A stretch of 64,000 nt of DNA from Caulobacter sp. Root1455 (lineage in GTDB: Bacteria > Pseudomonadota > Alphaproteobacteria > Caulobacterales > Caulobacteraceae): contig NZ_LMFQ01000020.1 in assembly GCF_001426905.1 (NCBI RefSeq), positions 186,001 through 250,000 of the forward strand, written 5' to 3'. Shown piece after piece: positions 8,585 to 17,106 of this stretch (positions are counted from its first letter, which is position 1; each line of letters starts with the position of its first letter). Under the pieces are notes generated by a model. That model ran no database searches, was not told the DNA's origin, and saw nothing but the letters and a program-made list of their open reading frames with translations. A program made the position numbers and the translations under genes.

Positions 8585-9073
8585 TTAGGCGTCGCGGCAA
8601 TCGGCGCACAGCCCGTGCGCCTCGATCGTCACGCCGGTCAGGGTGTAGCCCGCCGAGGCGCCGGCGGCGATGATCTCGGCGCTGGCCTTGGGCTCGATCT
8701 CGCGCGTGGCGCCGCAGCAGTCGCAGATCAGGAAGGCGGCGGCGTGGCCGTCGGCCTCCTTGCGGCAGGCGACATAGGCGTTGAGGCTCTCGATGCGGTG
8801 GGCGAAGCCCTGCTTCTCGAGAAAGTCCAGGGCCCGGTAGACGGTGGGCGGCTTCGCGGGCGGACCATCAATGGCGAAGCTGGCGATCAGGTCGTAGGCC
8901 TTCACCGGCTGGCCGGCTTGCAGCAGCAGTTCCAGCACCCGGCGGCGGGGCGCGGTCAGGCGTTGCTCGGCCGCCCCGCAGCGCGCCTCGGCGGCGGCGA
9001 GTTCGGCCGCAAGCGCCGAGCCGGCGACGCCGTGGTTGTGGTGATCGTGATCGCAAGCGGCGTGATGGGCCAT
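8585..9073 (-). CDS. zur: Fur-family zinc uptake regulator (Zur)
   Basis: A 162-residue metalloregulator that represses zinc import genes when zinc is bound. The winged-helix domain spans about residues 30-95 (APRRRVLELLLQAGQPVKAYDLI, then PPTVYRALDFLEKQGFAHRI). The C-terminal dimer domain holds two CxxC pairs (CDCCGATRE and CADC) that form the structural zinc site. A His-rich N-terminus (MAHHAACDHDHHNHG) is typical of Zur rather than Fur or Irr. The ATG at 9073 is chosen because the Fur fold starts soon after it; the frame runs on upstream through repeat DNA. No znuABC genes are in the window. Confidence 0.85.
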   Translation of the reverse strand: MAHHAACDHDHHNHGVAGSALAAELAAAEARCGAAEQRLTAPRRRVLELLLQAGQPVKAYDLIASFAIDGPPAKPPTVYRALDFLEKQGFAHRIESLNAYVACRKEADGHAAAFLICDCCGATREIEPKASAEIIAAGASAGYTLTGVTIEAHGLCADCRDA

Positions 9074-9114
9074 GGCCAAGAGGTAGAGGGCGGGAAGGCC
9101 TCGCGCAACCGTTC

Positions 9115-9257
9115 CTCCCCCTGTGGGGGAGGTGTCGTCCCGGACTTGGCACGGGACGACGGTGGGGGGAGTGATGAGGCGATGGCCGGATCTGCGATCC
9201 ACGATCCTAAAACTCCCCCCACCGATCGCCGCGCGATCGCCTCCCCCACAGGGGGAG
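9115..9257. repeat. Composite intergenic inverted repeat upstream of zur
   Basis: Outer arms 9115-9132 and 9240-9257 are perfectly complementary (CTCCCCCTGTGGGGGAGG). Inner arms GGTGGGGGGAGT at 9161-9172 and its complement at 9212-9223 also pair. A further local hairpin, CGTCCCGGACTTGGCACGGGACG, lies between. The block fills the space between zur and the acid phosphatase gene and begins 42 bases before the zur start. It looks like a REP/MITE-like hairpin element; no coding sequence is supported. Confidence 0.75.
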
Positions 9258-9261
9258 GGTT

Positions 9262-10026
9262 TCAGGGCAGCGGCTGGGCCAGCAGCGCGGCCTCGGTCTC
9301 GCATCGGGCCTTGCCCGGGGCGGGGCCCGCCGCCCGCGCGGCGTCCAGCTCGGCGCCGACCGCCGCCAGGTCGGCCTGGAAAGCCGACGAGGCGCTCAGG
9401 GCGTCGACCAGGGCCGCGGCGTTGATCCGGCCGGCGTCCACCGAGGAGGCGTTGTGCACGCCGCAGACCACGCGGCTCTCGCCATAGGCCCGGGCGCGCT
9501 CGAGAATGGCGTCGGCGCGCTGCGGCTGGGCCTTGGCCAGGAGCAGGCCGACGGTCCAGCCCCAGGTGGCGTGGCCGGAAGGGTAGTCCGGGGTCAGGGC
9601 CACGATCATGCCGCTGCGGGCGCAGATCGGGCCGCGGTCCACTTGGTAGGGGCGCCTGCGGTCGTACAGCCGCTTGGGACCGGCGATGGCCGGCCGCACG
9701 TCGCGGCCGACCCGGCGCAGCATGGCCGCCAGCCGGGGCGTGGTCTGGCGGCTGGGCGTGACGCCGAGGGCGCAGCTGTAGGCGTCCATGATCCGGGCCT
9801 CATGGGCGTCCTGCTTGGCCAGGGACCAGCGCGGGCTGTCCTTGAGCTTTCGGGTTTCCAGGAACGTCCGGCGGTCCTGATCGTCGACGGCCGAGCCCCG
9901 GACGGGCGGCGGCGGCACGACCTGGCGCCCGTCATAGGCGCCCTTGGCGAGGTAGGCGTCGCCGCCAAGACCGGCGCAACCCGCCAACACCAGACCCGCC
10001 GCCGCGACAATCCATGATGCGCGCAT
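9262..10026 (-). CDS. PAP2-family acid phosphatase, lipoprotein (class A type)
   Basis: A 254-residue exported phosphatase. The N-terminus is a lipoprotein signal (LVLAGCAG, Cys near residue 16). The three PAP2 motifs are complete: KRLYDRRRP, YPSGHATWG and SRVVCGVHNASSVDA, carrying the phosphate-binding Lys/Arg, the catalytic His pair and the Asp. Class A bacterial acid phosphatases remove phosphate from many small phosphomonoesters in the periplasm. It starts directly after a rho-independent terminator, so it is probably transcribed on its own. Its closeness to the phosphate locus at 13-18 kb may be meaningful, but it has no visible PHO box. Confidence 0.85.
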   Translation of the reverse strand: MRASWIVAAAGLVLAGCAGLGGDAYLAKGAYDGRQVVPPPPVRGSAVDDQDRRTFLETRKLKDSPRWSLAKQDAHEARIMDAYSCALGVTPSRQTTPRLAAMLRRVGRDVRPAIAGPKRLYDRRRPYQVDRGPICARSGMIVALTPDYPSGHATWGWTVGLLLAKAQPQRADAILERARAYGESRVVCGVHNASSVDAGRINAAALVDALSASSAFQADLAAVGAELDAARAAGPAPGKARCETEAALLAQPLP

Positions 10027-10027
10027 G

Positions 10028-10058
10028 AAAAAAGGTCCCCGGAAGCACTCCGGGGACC
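10028..10058 (-). terminator. Rho-independent terminator of the deoxyhypusine-synthase-like gene
   Basis: GGTCCCCGG (10034-10042) pairs perfectly with CCGGGGACC (10050-10058) around a seven-base loop. Read on the minus strand, the stem is followed by six T (10033-10028). It lies 33 bases after the stop at 10091. Confidence 0.85.
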
Positions 10059-10090
10059 CTGCATTTTCAAAGCATCCGTATCAAGACGCC

Positions 10091-11143
10091 TTACTTGGCG
10101 AACAGCTTTTGCCAGCGCGGCTTTTCGCGGCCCTTCCAGGCTTCGCGGTGATAGGCGTCCGAGGCGATCAGCGGCACCACGGTGGTCGCTTCGGCGAACA
10201 CCATCTGCTCGTGGGTGGTGTTGACCTTGCCCCAGCTGGCGGCCTCCTTCAGCGTCGAGGAGCTGCAGGCGCCGTCGCGCACGTCGGCCACGGTGATCTG
10301 GATGGCGTACTTGTGCATGTCGGCTTCGACGCCGAGGATCTCGGCGCAGACCACGGTGTCCTGGGCGAAGTTCTTGGGCACGCCGCCGCCGACCATGAAC
10401 AGGCCCGTGGTGCCGGCCGCGATCTTGATGTCCGTCAGTTCACGGAAGTCCGCGACCGCGTCGATCATCAGATAGGGCTGCTTGGCCGCGATGCGTTCCT
10501 TCTGGTGCTTGACCAGGCCGAAGCCGGCCGAGCTGTCGACGAAGGCCGGGCAGAAGATCGGCACGCCTTCCTCGTAGGCGGTCTGGATCAGCGAGCCGGG
10601 CTTCTTGGCGTTGCCTTCGGAGAGCCACTTGCCCATTTCCCAGATGAACTCGCGCGAGGAATAGGCGCGCGGCTCCAGGCGGTTGCAGATCTCCAGGATC
10701 GTGTGATCGCAGTTCTGGAGCTCTTCCTCGTCGATATAGGTGTCGTAGATGCGGTCGATGTAGTTGTCGCGCAGCACGTTGTCGTCGACCGGGCCGGCGG
10801 CCTGGTAGTGCTTGAAGCCCAGGGCCTCGAAGAAGTCCATGTCGACGATCGAGGCGCCGGTGGCGACCACGGCGTCGATCATGCCGTTCTTCACCATGTC
10901 GCGGTAGACGTGCATGCAGCCGCCGGCCGAGGTCGAGCCGGCCAGGATCAGCCACGGCGAGCAGGACTTGTCCTCCAGCGCCATGTTGAAGATGTCGGCG
11001 GCGCGGGCGGTGTCGCGCGAGCTGAACGACATCTTGCGCATGGCGTCGATGATCGGGCGGGCGTCGAACGACGTGATGTCGATGTGCTCGACGACGTTCT
11101 GCAGCAGCTCGGCCTTGGTGTTGTTCGGAACGGGAGCGTTCAT
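10091..11143 (-). CDS. Deoxyhypusine-synthase-like enzyme (polyamine metabolism)
   Basis: A 350-residue NAD-dependent enzyme of the deoxyhypusine synthase family. In eukaryotes and archaea this enzyme moves an aminobutyl group from spermidine to eIF5A. Bacteria lack eIF5A, and bacterial relatives are thought to make or exchange polyamines such as homospermidine. The active-site segment EAASWGKVN holds the lysine (about residue 306) that carries the intermediate. ILAGSTSAGG and MVGGGVPKNF are typical NAD-site segments. The neighbouring ornithine decarboxylase supplies putrescine and supports a polyamine role. The start at 11143 (MNAPVPNN) is preferred to an open extension to 11185. Confidence 0.8.
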   Translation of the reverse strand: MNAPVPNNTKAELLQNVVEHIDITSFDARPIIDAMRKMSFSSRDTARAADIFNMALEDKSCSPWLILAGSTSAGGCMHVYRDMVKNGMIDAVVATGASIVDMDFFEALGFKHYQAAGPVDDNVLRDNYIDRIYDTYIDEEELQNCDHTILEICNRLEPRAYSSREFIWEMGKWLSEGNAKKPGSLIQTAYEEGVPIFCPAFVDSSAGFGLVKHQKERIAAKQPYLMIDAVADFRELTDIKIAAGTTGLFMVGGGVPKNFAQDTVVCAEILGVEADMHKYAIQITVADVRDGACSSSTLKEAASWGKVNTTHEQMVFAEATTVVPLIASDAYHREAWKGREKPRWQKLFAK

Positions 11144-11330
11144 CGCTTCGGTTTCCCTGACTTTGGACGCCCGTCGTGAAAACAAACCCTTCGTCAGGAC
11201 GGAGCGACCGACGGGGGCGATGGGGAATGCGGTTCGTATCCAAACGCTGAAGCGATGGATGCGGCGCGCGGTTTAACTCAGATTTGTCACGGTGCTTAGT
11301 GACGTTTTGACGTCGTGGGCTCGCCCTCGT

Positions 11331-11404
11331 CCTTCGACAAGCTCAGGATGAGGGCTATTGCAGCGGCGGTTCAGTCAAAATCCTCACCCTGAGCCTGTCG
11401 AAGG
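11331..11404. repeat. Imperfect inverted repeat of the widespread TCGACAAGCTCAGGATGAG type
   Basis: Arms 11331-11352 (CCTTCGACAAGCTCAGGATGAG) and 11383-11404 pair with two mismatches over a 30-base spacer. This sequence type is very common between genes of alphaproteobacteria and other GC-rich bacteria. It lies 34 bases past the stop of the decarboxylase gene, where it may also end transcription. Confidence 0.75.
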
Positions 11405-11437
11405 GCGGGGATTTTGTCCTCCGCCCTTCCAGGTTCA

Positions 11438-12697
11438 TTACCGACGACGGCGCTTCTTGCCGGCCGCGCCCTTGGGACGCGAGAAGCGGACGATCTTGCG
11501 CTCCTCGGCCTCGGGCCGCGGGGTTGGGATCGAGCGCTTGGCCAAGCCGTACATCGAGGCCATCGGGGCGTCCTGGACCTCGACGGCTTCGGTGTCGCCA
11601 AAGCCGTTGAAGCGGGTCGACATCGCCACGCCATAGGCGCCCAGCATGCCGATCTCGATATAGTCGCCCTCGTCGACGCTTTCCGGCAGGTAGAACGGGC
11701 CGGGCATGTGGTCGACGCTGTCGCAGGTCGGGCCGTAGAAGCGGAACGGGCGCAGACCCTCTTCCACCACTTCGCCGTTCTTGCGGAACAACTTGACCGG
11801 GAATGGCCATTTCATGTGGGCCGCGTCGAACAGCGAGCCGTACGAGCCGTCGTTCAGATAGAGCGCGTCGCCCTTCTTCAGCTCGACCTTGACCAGCAGG
11901 GACGAGGCCTCGGCCACCAGAGCCCGGCCGGGTTCGCACCACAGCTCGGTGGTCTCGTGGACCATCATGTCGTTGAAGCCCCGGTCGATGGCGGCCAGGT
12001 ATTCCGACAGCTCGGGCGGGGCCATGCCCGGATAGATCGACGGGAAGCCGCCGCCCACGTCGACGACGTCGGCCAGCACGCCGGCCCGCACCAGGGCGCG
12101 CGAGGCCTGGGCCATCGCCGCCTGGTAGGCGGTGGGGCGCATGCACTGGCTGCCGACGTGGAAGCTGACGCCCATCAGGTCCTGGGTGGCGCGGCGGGCG
12201 GCCAGCAGCAGGGCCGGGGCGTTGTGCGGCTCGACGCCGAACTTGCCCGACAGCGAATAGGCCGCGCCCTCGGCCTGCACGCCCATGCGGACGATCAGGT
12301 TCAGGTCCTTGGCCTGGCCGGTGGCGTCCAGGATCTTGGCCAGTTCCTCATGGGTGTCGAACGAGAACGTCCGCACGCCGTGATCGAAATAGGCGGCCGA
12401 AATCGCCACGCGGCTTTTCACCGGGTGCATGAAGGCCATCCGCGAACCGGGGGCGTGCTGGGCGACCAGCTCGACCTCGTTCAGCGACGCCACGTCGAAG
12501 GAGCGCACGCCGGCGTCCGCGAGCTCGCGGATCACCCACGGCGAAGGGTTGGCCTTCACCGCGTAAAAGACGTCGCCTTTGAATTCAGCCTGGAACCAGC
12601 GCGCCGCTACGGAAACCGCGTCGGGCCGCACGAGTGCGACGGGACGTTCCGGTGACCGCTCACGGACCAGGTCCAGGGGAGTATGGTACGTGTGCAA
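11438..12697 (-). CDS. Ornithine/lysine decarboxylase, fold-type III PLP enzyme
   Basis: A 419-residue decarboxylase of the alanine-racemase-fold group, expected to turn L-ornithine (or lysine) into putrescine (or cadaverine). The PLP lysine lies in VFYAVKANPSP (about residue 48). Other family marks are GVSFHVGSQC, the glycine loop DVGGGFPSIYPG, CEPGRALVAEA and the second-subunit motif GPTCDSVDHMP. A basic C-terminal tail (KGAAGKKRRRR, about 20 residues) is an addition to the usual length. The start appears to be TTG at 12697, with AGGGG about ten bases upstream. With the next gene it forms a polyamine pair, though about 290 bases and a repeat separate them. Confidence 0.85.
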   Translation of the reverse strand: MHTYHTPLDLVRERSPERPVALVRPDAVSVAARWFQAEFKGDVFYAVKANPSPWVIRELADAGVRSFDVASLNEVELVAQHAPGSRMAFMHPVKSRVAISAAYFDHGVRTFSFDTHEELAKILDATGQAKDLNLIVRMGVQAEGAAYSLSGKFGVEPHNAPALLLAARRATQDLMGVSFHVGSQCMRPTAYQAAMAQASRALVRAGVLADVVDVGGGFPSIYPGMAPPELSEYLAAIDRGFNDMMVHETTELWCEPGRALVAEASSLLVKVELKKGDALYLNDGSYGSLFDAAHMKWPFPVKLFRKNGEVVEEGLRPFRFYGPTCDSVDHMPGPFYLPESVDEGDYIEIGMLGAYGVAMSTRFNGFGDTEAVEVQDAPMASMYGLAKRSIPTPRPEAEERKIVRFSRPKGAAGKKRRRR

Positions 12698-13003
12698 TTC
12701 ACGTAGACCCCTGCAGAAGTTAAACCCAGGCCGGCGTTAGCAGCGCTTATGAGGACTTCGGGTCCGCCGGAGCGAGCGAGATAGGGGCATACCCCGAGGA
12801 TGTAAAGAGTCTTTTGGATCCGGGGTTCCCGCGGGGGCGCGAACCGTGTCCCGGCCAAGCTTCCGGCGCGGTTCGCGTTCCCCGTCGGTCGGCGCGGGCG
12901 GGGAAATCGATCCAACATCCGTCACAAATCCGTTGCGTCCGTGCCCCAAACCGACGAACGCATTTCCCAGCACTCGAAACCACGTTAAGGATTCGCCCCG
13001 ACC
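12698..13003. promoter_or_regulatory. Divergent intergenic region between ornithine decarboxylase and phnC
   Basis: About 300 bases with no supported gene; it must hold promoters for both directions. A weak PHO-box-like pair is seen at 12919-12936 (CCGTCAC, four bases, CCGTTGC), which matches CTGTCAT-N4-CTGTCAT only partly. It is worth noting because phnCDE is a typical PhoB target and the porin gene three kilobases downstream has a clear box. Confidence 0.35.
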
Positions 13004-13816
13004 ATGAAGTCGGACCCAGTTCTCTCGATCCGCGCCGCCTCCAAGACCTTCGGGTCGCGCAGGGCGCTGGACGCCGTTTCGCTCGACGTGGGTCGCGGCG
13101 AGATGATCGCGCTCATCGGTCCCTCGGGTTCGGGCAAATCCACCCTGCTGCGCTCGATCGACGGCCTGCAGACCATCGACGCGCCAGCCCAGGAGAAGGG
13201 TGGTGAAGGCACGATCACGGCCTTCGGCGGTCCGGTCCAGGCCAAGGGCAAGGTCAGCGACCAGGTGCGCAAGGCGCGCGTCCGCATCGGCTTCATCGCC
13301 CAGCAGTTCAACCTGGTCGGCCGCCTGACCCTGTTCACCAACGTCGCCCTCGGCTCGCTGGGCCGGATCGGTTTCGCGCGCGGCCTGTTCGGCGCCTGGC
13401 CGGCCGAGACCCGCGGCGCGGTCATGGCCGCCCTGCATCGGGTCGGCGTGGCCGACTACGCCGCCCAGCGCGCCAATACGCTGTCGGGCGGCCAGCAGCA
13501 GCGCGGCGCCATCGCCCGCGCCCTGGTCCAGAAGGCCAAGATCATCCTCGCCGACGAGCCGGTCGCCTCGCTCGATCCCGTCTCGGCGCGCAAGGTCATG
13601 GAGATCCTCCGTGATCTGAACAAGACCGACGGCCTGACCGTGGTCGTCACCCTGCACCAGGTCGACTACGCCCTGCGCTATTGCGCCCGGGTGGTGGCGC
13701 TGAAGGCCGGCAAGAAGGTCTATGACGGCCCGACCAACGGCCTGGGCCGCGACAAACTCATCGACATCTACGGCCCGGAATTCGAGGACGTATTCTGGGA
13801 AGGAGCTCCGCAATGA
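13004..13816 (+). CDS. phnC: Phosphonate/phosphate-type ABC transporter ATP-binding protein
   Basis: A 270-residue ATPase of the PhnC type that powers import through PhnE. Walker A is GPSGSGKST (about 41-49), the Q-loop region GFIAQQFNLVGRLT, the signature LSGGQQQR, Walker B IILADEPVASLDP, and the H-loop VVTLHQVDYAL. The GRLTLFTNVALGSLGR segment is typical of PhnC. It overlaps phnD by four bases (ATGA), showing translational coupling. The transported compound could be phosphonate, phosphite or phosphate; no phosphonate-cleaving enzyme is encoded nearby. Confidence 0.9.
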   Translation: MKSDPVLSIRAASKTFGSRRALDAVSLDVGRGEMIALIGPSGSGKSTLLRSIDGLQTIDAPAQEKGGEGTITAFGGPVQAKGKVSDQVRKARVRIGFIAQQFNLVGRLTLFTNVALGSLGRIGFARGLFGAWPAETRGAVMAALHRVGVADYAAQRANTLSGGQQQRGAIARALVQKAKIILADEPVASLDPVSARKVMEILRDLNKTDGLTVVVTLHQVDYALRYCARVVALKAGKKVYDGPTNGLGRDKLIDIYGPEFEDVFWEGAPQ

Positions 13817-14850
13817 TCCGCCGCACCCCAATCTCGCGCCGAGTGGTCGCCGGTCTCGGCCTCGTCGCCGCCCTGACGCTCGCCGCGTGCGGAGAGAAGA
13901 AGGCCGCCGCGCCGGCCGCCAAGGACACCATCGTGTTCTCGATCCTGTCGACCGAGTCGGCCCAGAACATGGAGAGCTACTGGAAGCCCATCCTGGCCGA
14001 CATGGAGACGTCGACCGGCATGAAGGTGAAGCCGTTCTTCTCGTCCAACTACTCGTCGCTGATCGTGGCCATGGGCGCCAAGCAGACCGACGTGGGCTGG
14101 TTCTCCAACGCCTCGGGCCTGGAGGCCGTGCGCCGTTCGGGCGGCGAGGTCTTCGCCCGCACCTTCGATCCGTCGGGGACCGACGGCTACAAGTCGGTGA
14201 TCATCGTGCCGGCCGACAGCAAGCTGACGGTCGAGGGCCTGCTCAAGTGCGACAAGACCCTGGATTTCGGCATCGGCGACAAGAAGTCGACCTCGGGCAC
14301 CCTGGCCCCGATGACCTACCTGTTCATCCCGGCCGACAAGAAGCCCGAGACCTGCTTCAAGACCGTGCTCAGCGCCAGCCATGACGCCAACCTGTTCGCG
14401 GTGGCCAACCACAAGCTGGACGCGGCGACCAACAACTCCACGGCCCTCAGCCTCAACCGCCTGGCCAAGGGCGGCGCCCAGGCCGACAAGGTCAAGGTGA
14501 TCTGGGAATCGCCGACCCTGCCCGAGGATCCGATCGTCTGGCGCAAGGACCTGGATCCGGTGGTCAAGGAAAAGGTGCGTCAGTTCTTCCTGACCTACGG
14601 CCAGGGCGACACCCCGGTCGCGGCCCAGCAGCGCGCCAACCTCAAGCGCCTGTCGATGGGCGGCTTCAAGGCCGCCGACGACACCCACCTGCTGGTGGTG
14701 CGCGAGATGGAGGCCCTGGAGCACGTGGGCCTGGCCCGCGAGTCCGGCGATGCGGCCAAGCTGGCGGCGGCCGAGACGGCCCTGGCCGGCATCAAGGCCG
14801 AGCGCGTGGCCGCCGAAGGCAAGGCCGGCCTCGCCGCGCCGGTCAACTGA
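13813..14850 (+). CDS. phnD: Phosphonate/phosphate-type ABC transporter substrate-binding lipoprotein
   Basis: A 345-residue periplasmic binding protein with a lipoprotein signal (LTLAACGEKK, Cys near residue 26). The body shows the PhnD pattern: VFSILSTESAQNMESYWKP at the first strand, the helix-capping ligand segment KSTSGTLAPMTYLF (Ser-Thr-Ser as in phosph(on)ate binders), and DVGWFSNASGLEA. It delivers ligand to PhnE. The C-terminal 40 residues are Ala/Lys-rich and probably flexible. The stop is 20 bases before phnE. Confidence 0.9.
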   Translation: MIRRTPISRRVVAGLGLVAALTLAACGEKKAAAPAAKDTIVFSILSTESAQNMESYWKPILADMETSTGMKVKPFFSSNYSSLIVAMGAKQTDVGWFSNASGLEAVRRSGGEVFARTFDPSGTDGYKSVIIVPADSKLTVEGLLKCDKTLDFGIGDKKSTSGTLAPMTYLFIPADKKPETCFKTVLSASHDANLFAVANHKLDAATNNSTALSLNRLAKGGAQADKVKVIWESPTLPEDPIVWRKDLDPVVKEKVRQFFLTYGQGDTPVAAQQRANLKRLSMGGFKAADDTHLLVVREMEALEHVGLARESGDAAKLAAAETALAGIKAERVAAEGKAGLAAPVN

Positions 14851-14870
14851 CCCGCCACGACCGACCCGCC

Positions 14871-15686
14871 ATGAACGACGTCATTCCGCCCCCGCCCAGC
14901 AAGCCGATCTCGGCGCGCGCCTTCGATCTTCTGCTGTGGGGCGGGGTGATCGCTCTGCTGGTGATCAGCTTCAAGCCGGCCGAGATCGACAAGTTCCCGC
15001 AGCTGGTCACCGAGGCCGGCAAGATGCAGGAGTTCGGCCGCGGCTTCTTCTCGCCGTTCACCGATCCCAAGGCGTTCATGGCCGCCGACTGGCCGCTCTA
15101 CATCGGCAAGATGTGGCAGACGATCCAGATGGCGCTGTGGGGCACGGCCCTGGCCATCCTGGTGGCGATCCCCCTGGGCCTGTTGGGCGCGCGCAACATC
15201 ACCCCGTGGTGGATCCAGCAGCCCGTGCGCCGGGTGCTGGACATCATCCGCTCGCTGCCCGACCTGGTGGTGGCGCTGATCTTCATCACCGCCGTGGGCC
15301 TGGGCCCGTTCGCCGGGGTCATGGCCCTGATGTTCAACACCGGCGGCGTTCTGGCCAAGCTGTTCGCCGAGGCCGTCGAGTCGATCGACAAGGGCCCGGT
15401 CGAGGGCGTGCGCGCCACCGGAGCCGTCAAGCTGCAGGAAGTGGTCTGGGGGGTGATCCCGCAGGTCGCGCCCCTATGGACCAGCTACGCGCTCTACCGC
15501 TTCGAGTCGTCCAGCCGATCGGCCACCGTCCTTGGCCTGATCGGGGCCGGCGGCGTCGGCCAGGTGCTGCTCGATTCCATCAACGGCTTTCAGTACGACC
15601 AGACCGGCTGCATCGTCCTGGTCATCGTGGTGGCCGTCTCGCTGATCGACCTGCTTTCACAGATCATCCGCACACGTCTCCTCTGA
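14871..15686 (+). CDS. phnE: Phosphonate/phosphate-type ABC transporter permease
   Basis: A 271-residue inner-membrane permease. Membrane segments are seen at about 20-40, 85-115, 125-160, 210-235 and 240-265. The ABC-permease coupling loop is EGVRATGAVKLQEVVWGVIPQ (EAA-like motif, about 180-200). The segment LDIIRSLPDLVVALIFITAVGLGPFAGVMAL is characteristic of PhnE. Only one permease gene is present, as is common for PhnCDE, where the permease acts as a homodimer. Confidence 0.9.
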   Translation: MNDVIPPPPSKPISARAFDLLLWGGVIALLVISFKPAEIDKFPQLVTEAGKMQEFGRGFFSPFTDPKAFMAADWPLYIGKMWQTIQMALWGTALAILVAIPLGLLGARNITPWWIQQPVRRVLDIIRSLPDLVVALIFITAVGLGPFAGVMALMFNTGGVLAKLFAEAVESIDKGPVEGVRATGAVKLQEVVWGVIPQVAPLWTSYALYRFESSSRSATVLGLIGAGGVGQVLLDSINGFQYDQTGCIVLVIVVAVSLIDLLSQIIRTRLL

Positions 15687-15696
15687 GGTGCATTTA

Positions 15697-15714
15697 TGTG
15701 GCCTCCGGGCCACA
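15697..15714 (+). terminator. Hairpin after phnE
   Basis: TGTGGCC (15697-15703) and GGCCACA (15708-15714) form a short perfect stem 10 bases after the phnE stop. There is no strong T-run after it, so termination may be partial. Confidence 0.45.
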
Positions 15715-15733
15715 ATTAACACCTTGAAAAGGC

Positions 15734-15751
15734 TTGTCATCGGTCTGTCAT
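15734..15751 (+). promoter_or_regulatory. PHO box (PhoB binding site) upstream of the porin gene
   Basis: TTGTCATCGGTCTGTCAT is two 7-base direct repeats (TTGTCAT and CTGTCAT) with the canonical four-base spacer, one base from the consensus. It lies 96 bases before the porin start codon. A PhoB site here means the porin is induced when phosphate is scarce. Confidence 0.85.
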
Positions 15752-15846
15752 CAAAGGGTGGCGGAACCGTCACGGGACCCCCGTAAAGCGCTTCTACCTG
15801 ATCCGGACCAACGGGCAGGGGGCAAAGCCTTAAGGGGAATTCTCAC

Positions 15847-17100
15847 ATGCGGAACAAGACCTCGCTGGTCAGCGGCGCGGCGCTGGGCGTCATGCTCGCC
15901 TGCGGCCTCGGCGTCGCGGCTCACGCGCAAGACACCACGGTCGCCTGGAAAGGCGCGCCGCAATGGACCAACGACGACGTCTACTTCAAGGTCCGCGGCC
16001 GGATCCTGCTCGACGCCGTTTTCCAAGACGTGGATAAGGACGGCGGTTCAGCCGGTGACTACAAGACCAGCAACGTTCGCGGCCGCCAAGCCTTCATCGG
16101 CGTCGAGGGCAAGCTGAACAACTACGTGGCCTATAAGGTCGAAGGCGGCGCGGTGAACGGCGGAGCCTGGGGCTGGGACGACGTGGTCCTCGAAGTCAAG
16201 CCGACCGAATTCACCAGCCTGCTGTTCGGCAACGTCAAGGTCGCCGGCCTGGAAAACCTGACCTCGACCCGCTTCACCACCTTCATGGACCGCGGCCCGT
16301 ACGGTGACTTCGGCGTCGACAGCTACCAGCTGGGCGTCGTGGGCAAGTATGTCGGCCCGAACTACAGCGCCACTCTGGGCGTGCAGGGCGGCAGCCTCAA
16401 CAACGCCGACGTGACGGCCGCCAACGCCGACGCCAAGGAACGTCTGGTCATCACCGGTCGCGGCCACTGGGCGCCGATCGTCACCGACACCGACAAGGTC
16501 CACCTGGGCGCTTCGTACCGCTACCGCAACCGCGGCGACGAAGGCATGTTCGCCTATACCGGCCGCACCAACACCGCCTACAGCAACGGCACGCTGTACA
16601 CGACCGGCGGCATCGGCAACCGTGACAACACCTGGGCCCTCGAAGGCGCCTGGATGCACGGTCCGTTCTCGGTGCAAGGCGAATATTCGAGCATCGACGT
16701 GACCCGCGCCGGCACGGCGGGCAGCGATCCGACCGTGAAGGTCGGCTACGCCTTCGTCAGCTTCTGGCCGACGGGCGAAACCCGTAACTACAACAGCGTC
16801 ACCGGCGAGTTCGGCCGTCCGAAGATCCTGAACCCTATCACGGCCGGCGGCTGGGGCGGTCTGGAACTGGCCGTCCGCTACGACTTCGCCGACCTGAACG
16901 ACGCCTACGACACCCTGAAGGTAAAGCCGGCGACCTCGCAGGCCGGCGAATACACCGCCTGGACCCTGGGCGCGAACTACTACCTGACCGGTTATGTCCG
17001 CTTCCAGGCGAACTATACCGACGGCAAGGTCGACAACATCGGCTTGAACCAAGACTACGACGTCAAGCAGTTCCAACTGCGCGCGCAGATGGACTTCTAA
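15847..17100 (+). CDS. OprP/OprO-type phosphate-selective porin
   Basis: A 417-residue outer-membrane porin. A signal peptide ends at HAQ (about residue 27). The mature protein opens with a strand such as DDVYFKVRGRILLDAVFQDVDKD and RGRQAFIGVEGKLNNYVAYKVE, characteristic of the phosphate-selective porin O/P family, and ends with the barrel-closing strand FQLRAQMDF (terminal Phe). Porins of this family admit phosphate or polyphosphate. It follows a near-perfect PHO box and sits between phnCDE and pstS, so its role in phosphate uptake is well supported. The ATG follows TAAGGGGAATTC. Confidence 0.9.
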   Translation: MRNKTSLVSGAALGVMLACGLGVAAHAQDTTVAWKGAPQWTNDDVYFKVRGRILLDAVFQDVDKDGGSAGDYKTSNVRGRQAFIGVEGKLNNYVAYKVEGGAVNGGAWGWDDVVLEVKPTEFTSLLFGNVKVAGLENLTSTRFTTFMDRGPYGDFGVDSYQLGVVGKYVGPNYSATLGVQGGSLNNADVTAANADAKERLVITGRGHWAPIVTDTDKVHLGASYRYRNRGDEGMFAYTGRTNTAYSNGTLYTTGGIGNRDNTWALEGAWMHGPFSVQGEYSSIDVTRAGTAGSDPTVKVGYAFVSFWPTGETRNYNSVTGEFGRPKILNPITAGGWGGLELAVRYDFADLNDAYDTLKVKPATSQAGEYTAWTLGANYYLTGYVRFQANYTDGKVDNIGLNQDYDVKQFQLRAQMDF

Positions 17101-17106
17101 GACCCT

